48,271 nucleotides of DNA from Phascolarctobacterium_A sp034086985 (GTDB lineage Bacteria; Bacillota; Negativicutes; Acidaminococcales; Acidaminococcaceae), in contig JAXDZG010000015.1 in assembly GCA_034086985.1 (NCBI GenBank), positions 1 to 48,271 on the forward strand, in the 5' to 3' direction. Of this stretch, positions 7,863 through 14,602 are shown in pieces; the first letter of the stretch is position 1; the number at the start of each line of letters is the position of its first letter. A program made the translations under genes and the position numbers. Under the pieces are notes generated by a model. The model saw only the letters and a list, made by a program, of their open reading frames with translations, did no database searches and had not been told where the DNA came from.

Positions 7863-7909
7863 CAGAATTGCATGCTATATATTCAAACGTGATATAGCAT
7901 GCAATTCTG
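7863..7909. repeat. Perfect 18-bp inverted repeat
   Basis: CAGAATTGCATGCTATAT (7863-7880) and its exact complement (7892-7909) flank an 11-base loop. No T run follows immediately (the next T run is at 7925-7930), so it is not a classical terminator. It lies between repeat B and the pilin promoter, in a 412-base stretch (7676-8087) where I see no convincing gene. Confidence 0.75.
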
Positions 7910-7975
7910 AAAATTCCTACTCGCTTTTTTATGCTTATTTAAACAAAATTGCCATTTGGGCTGACTTAAAATGTT

Positions 7976-8004
7976 TTGCGTATTATCCTGACACATGGTA
8001 CAAT
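7976..8004 (+). promoter_or_regulatory. Promoter for the pilin-like gene
   Basis: TTGCGT (7976-7981), a 17-bp spacer and TACAAT (7999-8004), followed by a leader of about 75 bases to the ATG at 8088. Confidence 0.6.
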
Positions 8005-8087
8005 ATATCCAGAAGAATAAAAATTATATTGATAATATCAGTAACAACTTATTAAATTTAACATCTTACAGATAGGGGAATGTGTTA

Positions 8088-8867
8088 ATGAAAAAAAGAC
8101 TAAACAACAAGGGTGCTGCTTTGGTAGAATACGCCATATTATTATCATTCATTAGTGCCATAGCTTTATCCTTTACTAGCGGCAATGGCTTGATGGGTAG
8201 CATTGGTGGTTCGGTAAGTAAAGCTACTAATGCAATTAACATGATTTTGGGCCTGAATGAATTTAGCGAAGCTGCCTTAAAGGATGCGTTGGTAGGGTTA
8301 AAGGATTCGGAGTATAAAACCGTTCAATATGACCACGATGGAAAGCATATGTCTTTAGGTTCATTGTTCCCAAAGGACAATTATTTCCAAGAAAATGAAG
8401 CTGCTTGGCAAAAAGCATTAGAGAAATCCCAAGAATTCGAGAAGAATGTTTTATCCAAGATTGACTTTGGAGACGTTCCAATAGATTCATGGCGTTTTAT
8501 TAATGAGGGAGAGCTTAACCAAGACTATGCATATTTAATTTGGTCCGATACCAGTTGGGAAAATGCTAGTGCAGAAAACAAAGCTACTTGCATGTACGCA
8601 AGAATTAATAAGGCTGACAATACAGTTAGTTATGGCGTAGCATATGCCAATCCGTTGGACTTGCAAGGCGGAAACGGAACGATTCACGGCGGTGGGGGGA
8701 TGGTTAATCTTGGGCAAGTAGGCAATGGGAGTATTCCTATAGATGATGTGTGGAGTGGTGCTAATAATACTGCATATTTAAGCTCAGACAGCCCCTACTT
8801 CACTTCTGACTATCAAACAGCCACAAATCTCTATAAGGAGCTGCAAGCCAAATCTCAAACGAAATAA
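8088..8867 (+). CDS. Flp-type (type IVb) pilin-like protein with a large C-terminal domain
   Basis: A 259-residue protein; I choose ATG 8088 (ribosome site AGGGGA at 8073-8078) over GTG 8082. The N-terminus MKKRLNNKG then AALVEYAILLSFISAIAL is a class III prepilin signal: predicted cleavage after Gly9, Glu at +5 and Tyr at +6 as in Flp pilins, then one hydrophobic helix. Flp pilins are usually 50-80 residues, whereas this protein has about 220 more after the helix, including a Gly-rich patch near GNGTIHGGGGMVNLGQVGNG. No prepilin peptidase, Tad ATPase or TadE/F gene is adjacent, so any assembly machinery must be elsewhere. It may instead be a pseudopilin or membrane-anchored surface protein. 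The C-terminal domain is unrecognised. Confidence 0.7.
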   Translation: MKKRLNNKGAALVEYAILLSFISAIALSFTSGNGLMGSIGGSVSKATNAINMILGLNEFSEAALKDALVGLKDSEYKTVQYDHDGKHMSLGSLFPKDNYFQENEAAWQKALEKSQEFEKNVLSKIDFGDVPIDSWRFINEGELNQDYAYLIWSDTSWENASAENKATCMYARINKADNTVSYGVAYANPLDLQGGNGTIHGGGGMVNLGQVGNGSIPIDDVWSGANNTAYLSSDSPYFTSDYQTATNLYKELQAKSQTK

Positions 8868-8877
8868 CATAATAAAA

Positions 8878-8913
8878 ATACCCTCTCGGCACTGCATCGG
8901 GAGGGTTATTTTT
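8878..8913 (+). terminator. Intrinsic terminator after the pilin-like gene
   Basis: ATACCCTCTCG pairs with CGGGAGGG(T)TAT, then TTTTT. The hairpin sequence is close to those after hicB and the phosphatase gene, but the palindromic repeat units do not follow here. Confidence 0.8.
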
Positions 8914-8947
8914 ATAGAAGTAATTTAGTTGGACTTTGTAAATTGCT

Positions 8948-9487
8948 TTATTTATTAGGATATGTAGCAGAGCTTTGTAAGTGTCCCGTAAACATAGTGG
9001 GATGGGGACCGGTTAAATTAGCAATATGAATAGCTGCGCTATCAGCATAAAGAGGCTCCCGTCCAAGCTCGCCATCCTTTTTGTAAATCACATCATTAGT
9101 AACAGAATCCATGGCCATCATGAAGTTTGTAGTATAACGCCAGGTGCCAGCAGTACTTATCGTACCTAAGACACCATAGGTAGCATAATCTGCCCCTGCC
9201 TTATCCAAGTCCTTACCATGGCTATCAACAGGAACAACGATGGCGTTTATTCCTATAGTGTTTTTGACTAAATCATCATCATGGGAATGGCTGCAGTACA
9301 CAGCAAAAACGCGGTAATTATTTAAGTCTTGATTGTTATATTTCATTAGATGATTAAGAAGCAGCATATCATTGGTAGGATTGATATCATTACGCAAAAC
9401 GAAATGTCCCACCAAGGAATGCCCTGCAGCAAAGGCACTCATAGTAATGCTCATCAATAAGGTCAATAATAATAAAAGCTTTTTCAT
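8948..9487 (-). CDS. Exported protein of unknown function
   Basis: A 179-residue protein with a clear Sec signal peptide, MKKLLLLLTLLMSITMSAFA, predicted to be cleaved after about residue 20-21. The mature part is soluble and polar with a single cysteine in VYCSHSHDDD; it contains GINAIVVPVDSHGKDLD and an aromatic GTWRYTTNFMMAMD segment, and ends LQSSATYPNK. No lipobox is seen. I do not recognise a family. It is convergent with the pilin-like gene, and its 5' region holds an inverted repeat (9516-9536). Periplasmic location is inferred from the signal peptide. Confidence 0.7.
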   Translation of the reverse strand: MKKLLLLLTLLMSITMSAFAAGHSLVGHFVLRNDINPTNDMLLLNHLMKYNNQDLNNYRVFAVYCSHSHDDDLVKNTIGINAIVVPVDSHGKDLDKAGADYATYGVLGTISTAGTWRYTTNFMMAMDSVTNDVIYKKDGELGREPLYADSAAIHIANLTGPHPTMFTGHLQSSATYPNK

Positions 9488-9515
9488 AATAAAACACTAA
9501 CCTTTCTTAATGATG

Positions 9516-9536
9516 TAGTATTGTTTGCCAATACTA
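9516..9536. promoter_or_regulatory. Inverted repeat in a divergent promoter region
   Basis: TAGTATTG (9516-9523) and CAATACTA (9529-9536) with a 5-base spacer. It sits between the divergent exported-protein and phosphatase genes and may be an operator. Confidence 0.45.
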
Positions 9537-9581
9537 AGTTAATGATAGCACATCTTTGTGTTTTTGGCAAAAGATAATTTT

Positions 9582-9610
9582 TTGCACTAATAGCCGAGCT
9601 GTGTTATGAT
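9582..9610 (+). promoter_or_regulatory. Promoter for the exported phosphatase gene
   Basis: TTGCAC (9582-9587), a 17-bp spacer and TATGAT (9605-9610). Confidence 0.65.
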
Positions 9611-9654
9611 AAATGCCAAGGGGTGCAAATAATCATGAAGGAGGATGCTGTATA

Positions 9655-10395
9655 GTGAAAACAAGTTACAGAAGGATTATTTGTGGATTAATGATGGTGG
9701 CGTGTCTTTTTACGCTTATGCTGGGCACAGCCTTAGCTAGCGAGCCAACAGCTACTACCACGATTATTTTGGCTCGCCATGGAGAAACGGATTATAACCT
9801 AGAGGGAAGATGCCAAGGAGCGGTAGATATTCCCCTCAATGCCACGGGCATCAAGCAAGCAGAGGCTTTGGCAGTGAGCCTTAAGGATATCCAAATTGAT
9901 GTCTTTATTGCTAGTCCCTTGCAACGTGCTTATGTCACTACCCAAAAGGTGGCTGCATGGCATGGAGCTCCTACAATTATTGTGGAGCCGCGTCTTAGAG
10001 AGATAAACTTGGGAGAATGGGCCAGCCAGAAAAGCGCTGATTTAAAGCTTTCTGAGCCAAAAAAATTTCCTCGCTGGCAAGCCCAGCCTTGGAAGGTGCG
10101 CCCGCCTAAGGGAGAAAGCATGAAGGAAGAGCAAAAACGCTGCCATGCCGCGTTACAGGATATTTTGGCTCAGCATGCCGGCAAGACTATTTTTATCGGT
10201 GCTCATTCCATGGTCAATGGAGTCATCTTGTGTGATGTAATGGGCATAGATATTAAGCATTTTGCTCAGATCAGTCAGGATAATACTTGTGTGAATGTGC
10301 TGCAATACAAAAATGGCCAGTGGAAGGTGCTCTTGATGAACAGCATTCAGCACACGGGCAAGCTTTATAAATACGCATTGGATAGAGTTGCTTAG
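9655..10395 (+). CDS. Exported histidine phosphatase (phosphoglycerate mutase-like)
   Basis: A 246-residue protein. Start GTG 9655 follows GGAGGA; the in-frame extension to 9613 would overlap the region just after the -10 and is not favoured. Residues 1-29 are a signal peptide (VKTSYRR, a hydrophobic core, then GTALAS). The catalytic motif is LARHGETDYN, with His42 as the phosphate acceptor. Glu116 lies in the acid region, and the second His184 is in IGAHSMVNG. The fold is the phosphoglycerate mutase/CobC branch, usually cytoplasmic; here the signal predicts periplasmic action on an unknown phospho-substrate. It is a single-gene unit with its own promoter and terminator. Confidence 0.85.
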   Translation: MKTSYRRIICGLMMVACLFTLMLGTALASEPTATTTIILARHGETDYNLEGRCQGAVDIPLNATGIKQAEALAVSLKDIQIDVFIASPLQRAYVTTQKVAAWHGAPTIIVEPRLREINLGEWASQKSADLKLSEPKKFPRWQAQPWKVRPPKGESMKEEQKRCHAALQDILAQHAGKTIFIGAHSMVNGVILCDVMGIDIKHFAQISQDNTCVNVLQYKNGQWKVLLMNSIQHTGKLYKYALDRVA

Positions 10396-10420
10396 CATTA
10401 AAGAATGGCATTATATAACG

Positions 10421-10458
10421 ATACCCTCTCGGCACTGCGTCGAGAGGGCTATATTTTT
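10421..10458 (+). terminator. Intrinsic terminator after the phosphatase gene
   Basis: CCCTCTCG (10424-10431) pairs perfectly with CGAGAGGG (10441-10448), followed by CTATATTTTTG. Confidence 0.8.
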
Positions 10459-10566
10459 GCAACCAAAAATCTAAAGTTTCACACAACTAGAAAAATAATA
10501 TGCAGAATTCTGCGTGTTAGTGAAAACTTAGGATTGTAGATGCAGAATTCTGCGTGTTAGTGAAAA
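10421..10566 (+). repeat. Dispersed intergenic repeat, copy C
   Basis: Terminator hairpin (10421-10458), the same linker as copy B, then two palindromic units at 10501-10526 and 10541-10566, both beginning TGCAGAATTCTGCGTGTTAG. Together with the hydG leader it fills the gap between the phosphatase gene and hydG. Confidence 0.85.
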
Positions 10567-10648
10567 TTTAAGGAGAGCATGCTGCTATCTTAGCAGGGGA
10601 AATGTTGCAATTTCAAGCCAAAAGAGACTTCTTTAAAGATTGTACTTA

Positions 10649-10680
10649 TGATATACTAATTCTAGTAGTTGAGGCTACTA
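10649..10680 (+). promoter_or_regulatory. Extended -10 promoter and short leader hairpin of hydG
   Basis: TGATATACT gives an extended -10 (TATACT 10652-10657); the -35 is weak. A short hairpin, TAGTAG (10663-10668) with CTACTA (10675-10680), opens the leader. No known riboswitch was recognised between here and the AAGGAGG site before 10726. Confidence 0.5.
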
Positions 10681-10725
10681 AAAACTGCGGGGAAAGTACT
10701 AGCTGACCCTTAAGGAGGAAGAAAA

Positions 10726-12141
10726 ATGTATAACGTCGAGTCAATGAAGGCTGAAGAGTTTATTGACCATGGTGAAATTATGGAAACCTTGGCCTATGCT
10801 GAAGCCAACAAAAGCAATGCGGAGCTGCTGGATGCTATCATGGCTAAGGCAGAGCTGCGCCAAGGATTGAGCCACAGGGAAGCATCCGTGCTGCTAGCCT
10901 GCGAGGATAAGGAGCGGCAGGAAAAGCTCTTTCGGCTCGCGGAGCAAATCAAAAAGGATTTTTATGGCAACCGCATCGTGCTTTTTGCTCCCTTGTATTT
11001 GTCCAATTATTGCATCAATCATTGCGTGTATTGTCCCTACCATGCCACCAATAAGCATATCGGCCGTAAAAAGCTGACGCAAGAGGAAGTGCGCAAGGAG
11101 GTTATCGCGCTGCAGGACATGGGTCATAAGCGTTTGGCCTTGGAGGCAGGGGAAGACCCCATCAACAATCCTATCGAGTATATCCTGGATTGTATCAAGA
11201 CTATCTATAGCATCAAGCATAAAAATGGCGCCATTCGTAGGGTTAATGTGAATATTGCTGCCACGACTGTGGAGAATTACCGCAAATTAAAGGAAGCTGG
11301 CATCGGCACTTATATTCTATTCCAAGAGACTTATCACAAGGAAAGCTATGAACAACTGCATCCTAAAGGACCGAAACACAATTATGCTTATCACACAGAG
11401 GCCATGGATAGAGCTATGGAGGGCGGTATTGATGATGTAGGCCTAGGCGTGCTATTTGGCTTAGAGCGCTATAAATATGAGCTGGCAGGCTTATTGATGC
11501 ATGCGGAGCATTTAGAAGCGGTGCACGGAGTAGGCCCTCACACCATTAGTGTACCTCGCATCAAGCGTGCTGATGACATAGACCCCAGTGTATTTGACAA
11601 TGGCATTGATGATGACATCTTTGCCAAAATTATTGCCATTATCCGCATTGCGGTTCCCTATACAGGCATGATTATCAGTACTCGTGAAAGCCAGAAGGTG
11701 CGCGAAAGAGCTCTCCATTTAGGTATTTCGCAAATTAGTGGCGCTTCCCGCACCTCCGTAGGTGGCTATACCGAAGAAGAACGTCCTGAGGATACCCAGC
11801 AATTTGATGTATCCGACCAACGTACCTTGGATGAAGTTATTAAATGGCTCATGGAGCTAGGATTTTTGCCTTCTTTCTGCACTGCTTGCTATCGCGAGGG
11901 TAGGACAGGCGACAGGTTTATGGAGCTGTGCAAGTCCAAGCAGATTCAAAACTGCTGCCATCCCAATGCTTTAATGACCTTGAAGGAGTACCTAGTTGAC
12001 TACGCTTCTAGGGCTACTCGCGCTTTGGGTGAAGAGCTAATCGAAAAAGAGCTTTTGACTATTACCAAAGCGAAGGTGCGCGAGGTATGCAAGCAGCATC
12101 TAAGCCAGATCGAGCAAGGCGAGCGGGACTTCCGCTTCTAA
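10726..12141 (+). CDS. hydG: [FeFe]-hydrogenase H-cluster radical SAM maturase HydG
   Basis: A 471-residue protein starting at ATG 10726 after AAGGAGG. It has a radical SAM CxxxCxxC motif at Cys96, Cys100 and Cys103 (YCINHCVYCPYH) and the HydG-specific C-terminal CX2CX22C motif (Cys385, Cys388, Cys411) in CTACYREGRTGDRF...CCHPNAL, which holds the auxiliary iron-sulfur cluster. HydG cleaves tyrosine to make the CO and CN ligands of the H-cluster. The C-terminal motif separates it from its relative ThiH. hydE, hydF and the hydrogenase itself are not nearby. It is transcribed alone, with its own promoter and terminator. Confidence 0.95.
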   Translation: MYNVESMKAEEFIDHGEIMETLAYAEANKSNAELLDAIMAKAELRQGLSHREASVLLACEDKERQEKLFRLAEQIKKDFYGNRIVLFAPLYLSNYCINHCVYCPYHATNKHIGRKKLTQEEVRKEVIALQDMGHKRLALEAGEDPINNPIEYILDCIKTIYSIKHKNGAIRRVNVNIAATTVENYRKLKEAGIGTYILFQETYHKESYEQLHPKGPKHNYAYHTEAMDRAMEGGIDDVGLGVLFGLERYKYELAGLLMHAEHLEAVHGVGPHTISVPRIKRADDIDPSVFDNGIDDDIFAKIIAIIRIAVPYTGMIISTRESQKVRERALHLGISQISGASRTSVGGYTEEERPEDTQQFDVSDQRTLDEVIKWLMELGFLPSFCTACYREGRTGDRFMELCKSKQIQNCCHPNALMTLKEYLVDYASRATRALGEELIEKELLTITKAKVREVCKQHLSQIEQGERDFRF

Positions 12142-12147
12142 AAATAA

Positions 12148-12180
12148 AACCCTCTCGGCATAAAGTCGGGAGGGTTGTTG
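12148..12180 (+). terminator. Terminator after hydG
   Basis: AACCCTCTCG (12148-12157) and CGGGAGGGTT (12167-12176), followed by GTTGTGTTTT. It resembles the terminators at 7681, 8878 and 10421 in its stem sequence; the T tract is weak. Confidence 0.65.
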
Positions 12181-12211
12181 TGTTTTATGCAGTTCTGGTT
12201 TAAATACGTTT

Positions 12212-13000
12212 TTAAAGCTTTAGTACATCTCCTGCAGTCAGATAGTGGAGGCGTGTCATGCGCTCCTTGAGATAGGCATACTGCTCGGCGCCTGTGCAGT
12301 GGCAGGTGTAATACTCGGCAGGCAGTGCCTCCAATTCTGCAGCAGCTTCCTGTAGAACCTTTTCGTCAGCACCTGTGGTAGCAAGCTTCATAAAATGGAA
12401 GCCACCAATGCAGATATCGGGATGCAGCCATTCCATGAGATTTAAAATTCCCTTATGGGAGCAACCACTCAAAAGCACATTGCGGCCATTTTCATGAATG
12501 GTTAGATATTGCTCGTGGCGAAAATCATCGGGAACAAATTTATTGTCCTGCAGCATATTCAAACCAAAGCTATCAGCAAAATGCAGAGCCTTTTTATCAT
12601 TGCAGCTGCATAGTTCCAGTTCCTCGTCGATTTTGAGATAGTCATCTACAAGGATAAAGCGCCCTGTAGCCTGCAAAGCCGCATGGATACTGATTTCACG
12701 CTCCGTGCCTGAAAAATGGCGCTCAAAGCCAAAGCGGCTAATGTAAATAGGCGCAGTGCTGTTAATTTCCAAAAACTTTGCTAAGCCACCGCCGTGGTCA
12801 TTGTGCCCATGGGAAATAATGCAAAGGTCTACTTGGCTTAAATTAATACCTAATTTAGCAGCATTTTCGGCAAAGGCAGGGCTACCACCAGTGTCAAAAA
12901 GCAGCTTGTGCTTGGCAGTTTCCACATACAGGCTTAGGCCATGCTCACAGCAAAACTGCTCATCCTTAACTGTGTTTTCCATCAAAGTATAAATTTTCAT
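12212..13000 (-). CDS. MBL-fold metallo-hydrolase
   Basis: A 262-residue protein starting at ATG 13000 (AAGGAGG seven bases upstream), which overlaps the GNAT stop as ATGA; a nine-residue upstream extension is in frame but lacks this support. Motifs: LLFDTGGSPAF, then the metal-binding ISHGHNDHGGG, SGCSHKGI and a C-terminal YYTCHCTG. The arrangement matches the DHPS-like branch of the metallo-beta-lactamase fold, often annotated as a dihydropterin-ribofuranosylaminobenzene phosphate synthase homologue. The substrate is not known from sequence. It is cytoplasmic and translationally coupled to the GNAT gene. Confidence 0.85.
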   Translation of the reverse strand: MKIYTLMENTVKDEQFCCEHGLSLYVETAKHKLLFDTGGSPAFAENAAKLGINLSQVDLCIISHGHNDHGGGLAKFLEINSTAPIYISRFGFERHFSGTEREISIHAALQATGRFILVDDYLKIDEELELCSCNDKKALHFADSFGLNMLQDNKFVPDDFRHEQYLTIHENGRNVLLSGCSHKGILNLMEWLHPDICIGGFHFMKLATTGADEKVLQEAAAELEALPAEYYTCHCTGAEQYAYLKERMTRLHYLTAGDVLKL

Positions 13001-13596
13001 GGGCGGACCTCCTTGCTGTAAATCCAAGTAGCTTGATCGCCTAATTCAGGGAGAATTTTATTGATAAAATGACCTGCTTCCTTGTAGCCACGGCGACGAT
13101 AATAGCTGTAATCGCAGGTCGCGTCCGCCCACAAATGCATTCTTTTGATGCTGTGAGCGCGAGCTACATCCTCCACATTTTCCAAAAGCTTGCTACCTAC
13201 GCCTGGCTTGCGGCTCAAAAAGAGGCAGAGCAATAGGTCCTCAGCCTGCGCCAGCTTGCGCACCTGCTGCCCGTTGTAGCTCAAATAACGTAAATAGTTG
13301 TAGACTAAATCCTGCTCAACTGCAGCAAAGCCTTGCACATGTTCCTGAAGCCATTTTTGGGAGCTGTCTCTAGCGGTCAAGGGTGTAGCCAATAAAAAGC
13401 CCTGCATAGTGCCATCCTCATCCACTATTTTATAAGAAAACTCCGAGCTGCGGAAGTAGTAGCGTACCATAGCTTCATATAGGACTTCTTTAAGCTGTGT
13501 ATTAGCTAGGGCCATCTCCTCACCCCAGGTGAGCTGGGTGAGGCACGTAGCCTCGGCAATATCGTTAAGAGTAAATCGTTCTATAGTGATGGTCAT
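12997..13596 (-). CDS. GNAT family N-acetyltransferase
   Basis: A 199-residue protein with the acetyl-CoA-binding pattern in its second half: LLLCLFLSRKPGVGSKLLENV (R/Q-x-x-G-x-G/A motif A), then HLWADATCDYSYYRRRGYKEA (motif B). The N-terminus MTITIERFTLNDIAEAT is typical of the family. It lacks a signal peptide. The substrate cannot be told from sequence. Its stop overlaps the start of the MBL hydrolase gene (ATGA), so the two form an operon. Confidence 0.85.
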   Translation of the reverse strand: MTITIERFTLNDIAEATCLTQLTWGEEMALANTQLKEVLYEAMVRYYFRSSEFSYKIVDEDGTMQGFLLATPLTARDSSQKWLQEHVQGFAAVEQDLVYNYLRYLSYNGQQVRKLAQAEDLLLCLFLSRKPGVGSKLLENVEDVARAHSIKRMHLWADATCDYSYYRRRGYKEAGHFINKILPELGDQATWIYSKEVRP

Positions 13597-13687
13597 GACC
13601 TCCTATCTCATGGGCAAGCATTATATACTTACCATATCAGAAAGTAAGGCTTTTGGCAAGTTAGAAAAAGCTGTAGAAATTTTGAAT

Positions 13688-13734
13688 AAAAGTAACCCCT
13701 TGACTTTACGTAATGAAGTCAAGGGGTTACTTTT
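13688..13734. terminator. Long bidirectional terminator hairpin
   Basis: A perfect 19-bp stem: AAAAGTAACCCCTTGACTT (13688-13706) and its complement (13716-13734) around a 9-base loop, A/T-flanked on both sides. It overlaps the stop codon (13733-13735) of the transporter gene and probably ends that minus-strand operon. The 91 bases from 13597 to 13687 hold only the GNAT upstream region. Confidence 0.85.
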
Positions 13735-14602
13735 ACTTCTTTCTGATATTCAAAATCACTATGGAGCAGAAGATGAGGAGCATGCCGATGGCCTTGCTCA
13801 AGGTCATCGGCTCAGCAAAGCAGAGCATACCCACGGTCGCAGCCACAAAGGGCTCGATGGTAGCAAGAATAGAAGCCTGCCCCGGCTCCACCTGCTCCAA
13901 GCCTTTAGTGTATAAAAGATATGGCACTACAGCGCAGACTAGACCTAAGCCCAGACTGCCACCAATGGTCGTAAGATTAATCTTGTTTAAGGCTGCGCCA
14001 TCAAAGCCTGCCATGGGCACAGCTGCAAGCACCGCAAAATAAAAGGTATAGGCTGTAATAGTTAGTGAAGAATACTTTTGCACAGCGTATTTGCCGAAAA
14101 TGCTGTAGAGTGCATAGCCAAAGCCACTGCCCAAGCCGTAGAGAAGTCCGCTTAGAGTTAGGCTCATACCTCCCTCAAAGGCACCTGTAACGCAGCCACA
14201 GCCAATGAAGGTACACACTAAAGCCAAGCCTTTTTTCGCTGTAAAGCGCTCGCCAAAAAGCACGAGGCTCATGAGCATAACAAAGGCAGGAGCAGTGTAT
14301 AAAAGTAATGCTGCCACGGCCAAGCTGCTGCTTTGAATGCAATTGAAATAGCAAAAATTAAAGAATACTAGGCTAAAAATGCCCGTGCCGACAAACATCC
14401 ACGTATCGCGTAAGGAAATACGCAGTTGGTCAAGGCCACGCCACAGCATCACGAGGGTGATACACACAGTAGAAGCTATGGCACGTAAGGCCACAATTTG
14501 CATGGAGCTAAAGCCTTGGGCTGCAATGGCCTTGACGAAAAGGCCAATCAATCCCCACAGGGCTGCGGCCCCGATAATGTAGAAATAAGAGCGTGTTTTC
14601 AA
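13733..14602 (-). CDS. DMT/EamA family transporter
   Basis: About 289 residues with ten predicted membrane segments in two EamA repeats (first about 1-140, second about 145-289). I favour TTG 14602, which follows AAGGAG by eight bases and overlaps the upstream stop as TTGA; the alternative ATG 14632 lies inside the upstream gene and lacks a good site. Key text: YFYIIGAAALWGLIGLFVKA and the second-repeat EQVEPGQASILATIEPFVAA, a hallmark of drug/metabolite exporters. Substrate unknown. It is co-transcribed with the PP-loop gene. Confidence 0.87.
   Translation of the reverse strand: MKTRSYFYIIGAAALWGLIGLFVKAIAAQGFSSMQIVALRAIASTVCITLVMLWRGLDQLRISLRDTWMFVGTGIFSLVFFNFCYFNCIQSSSLAVAALLLYTAPAFVMLMSLVLFGERFTAKKGLALVCTFIGCGCVTGAFEGGMSLTLSGLLYGLGSGFGYALYSIFGKYAVQKYSSLTITAYTFYFAVLAAVPMAGFDGAALNKINLTTIGGSLGLGLVCAVVPYLLYTKGLEQVEPGQASILATIEPFVAATVGMLCFAEPMTLSKAIGMLLIFCSIVILNIRKK

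Noticed and set aside
7825..8055. A 76-codon frame upstream of the pilin-like gene
   Set aside because: It runs through the 18-bp inverted repeat and the pilin promoter, has no good ribosome site and a composition unlike a protein.
6739..10566. CRISPR array
   Set aside because: The palindromic units occur at most twice in a row with a 14-base gap and no spacers of uniform size; no cas genes are nearby.
6817..10566. Integron attC-like cassette sites
   Set aside because: The gene-repeat alternation resembles cassettes, but the units lack convincing GTTRRRY/RYYYAAC core sites and no integrase is seen.
10658..10725. Riboswitch in the hydG leader
   Set aside because: Only one short hairpin is present and I could match no known aptamer consensus.
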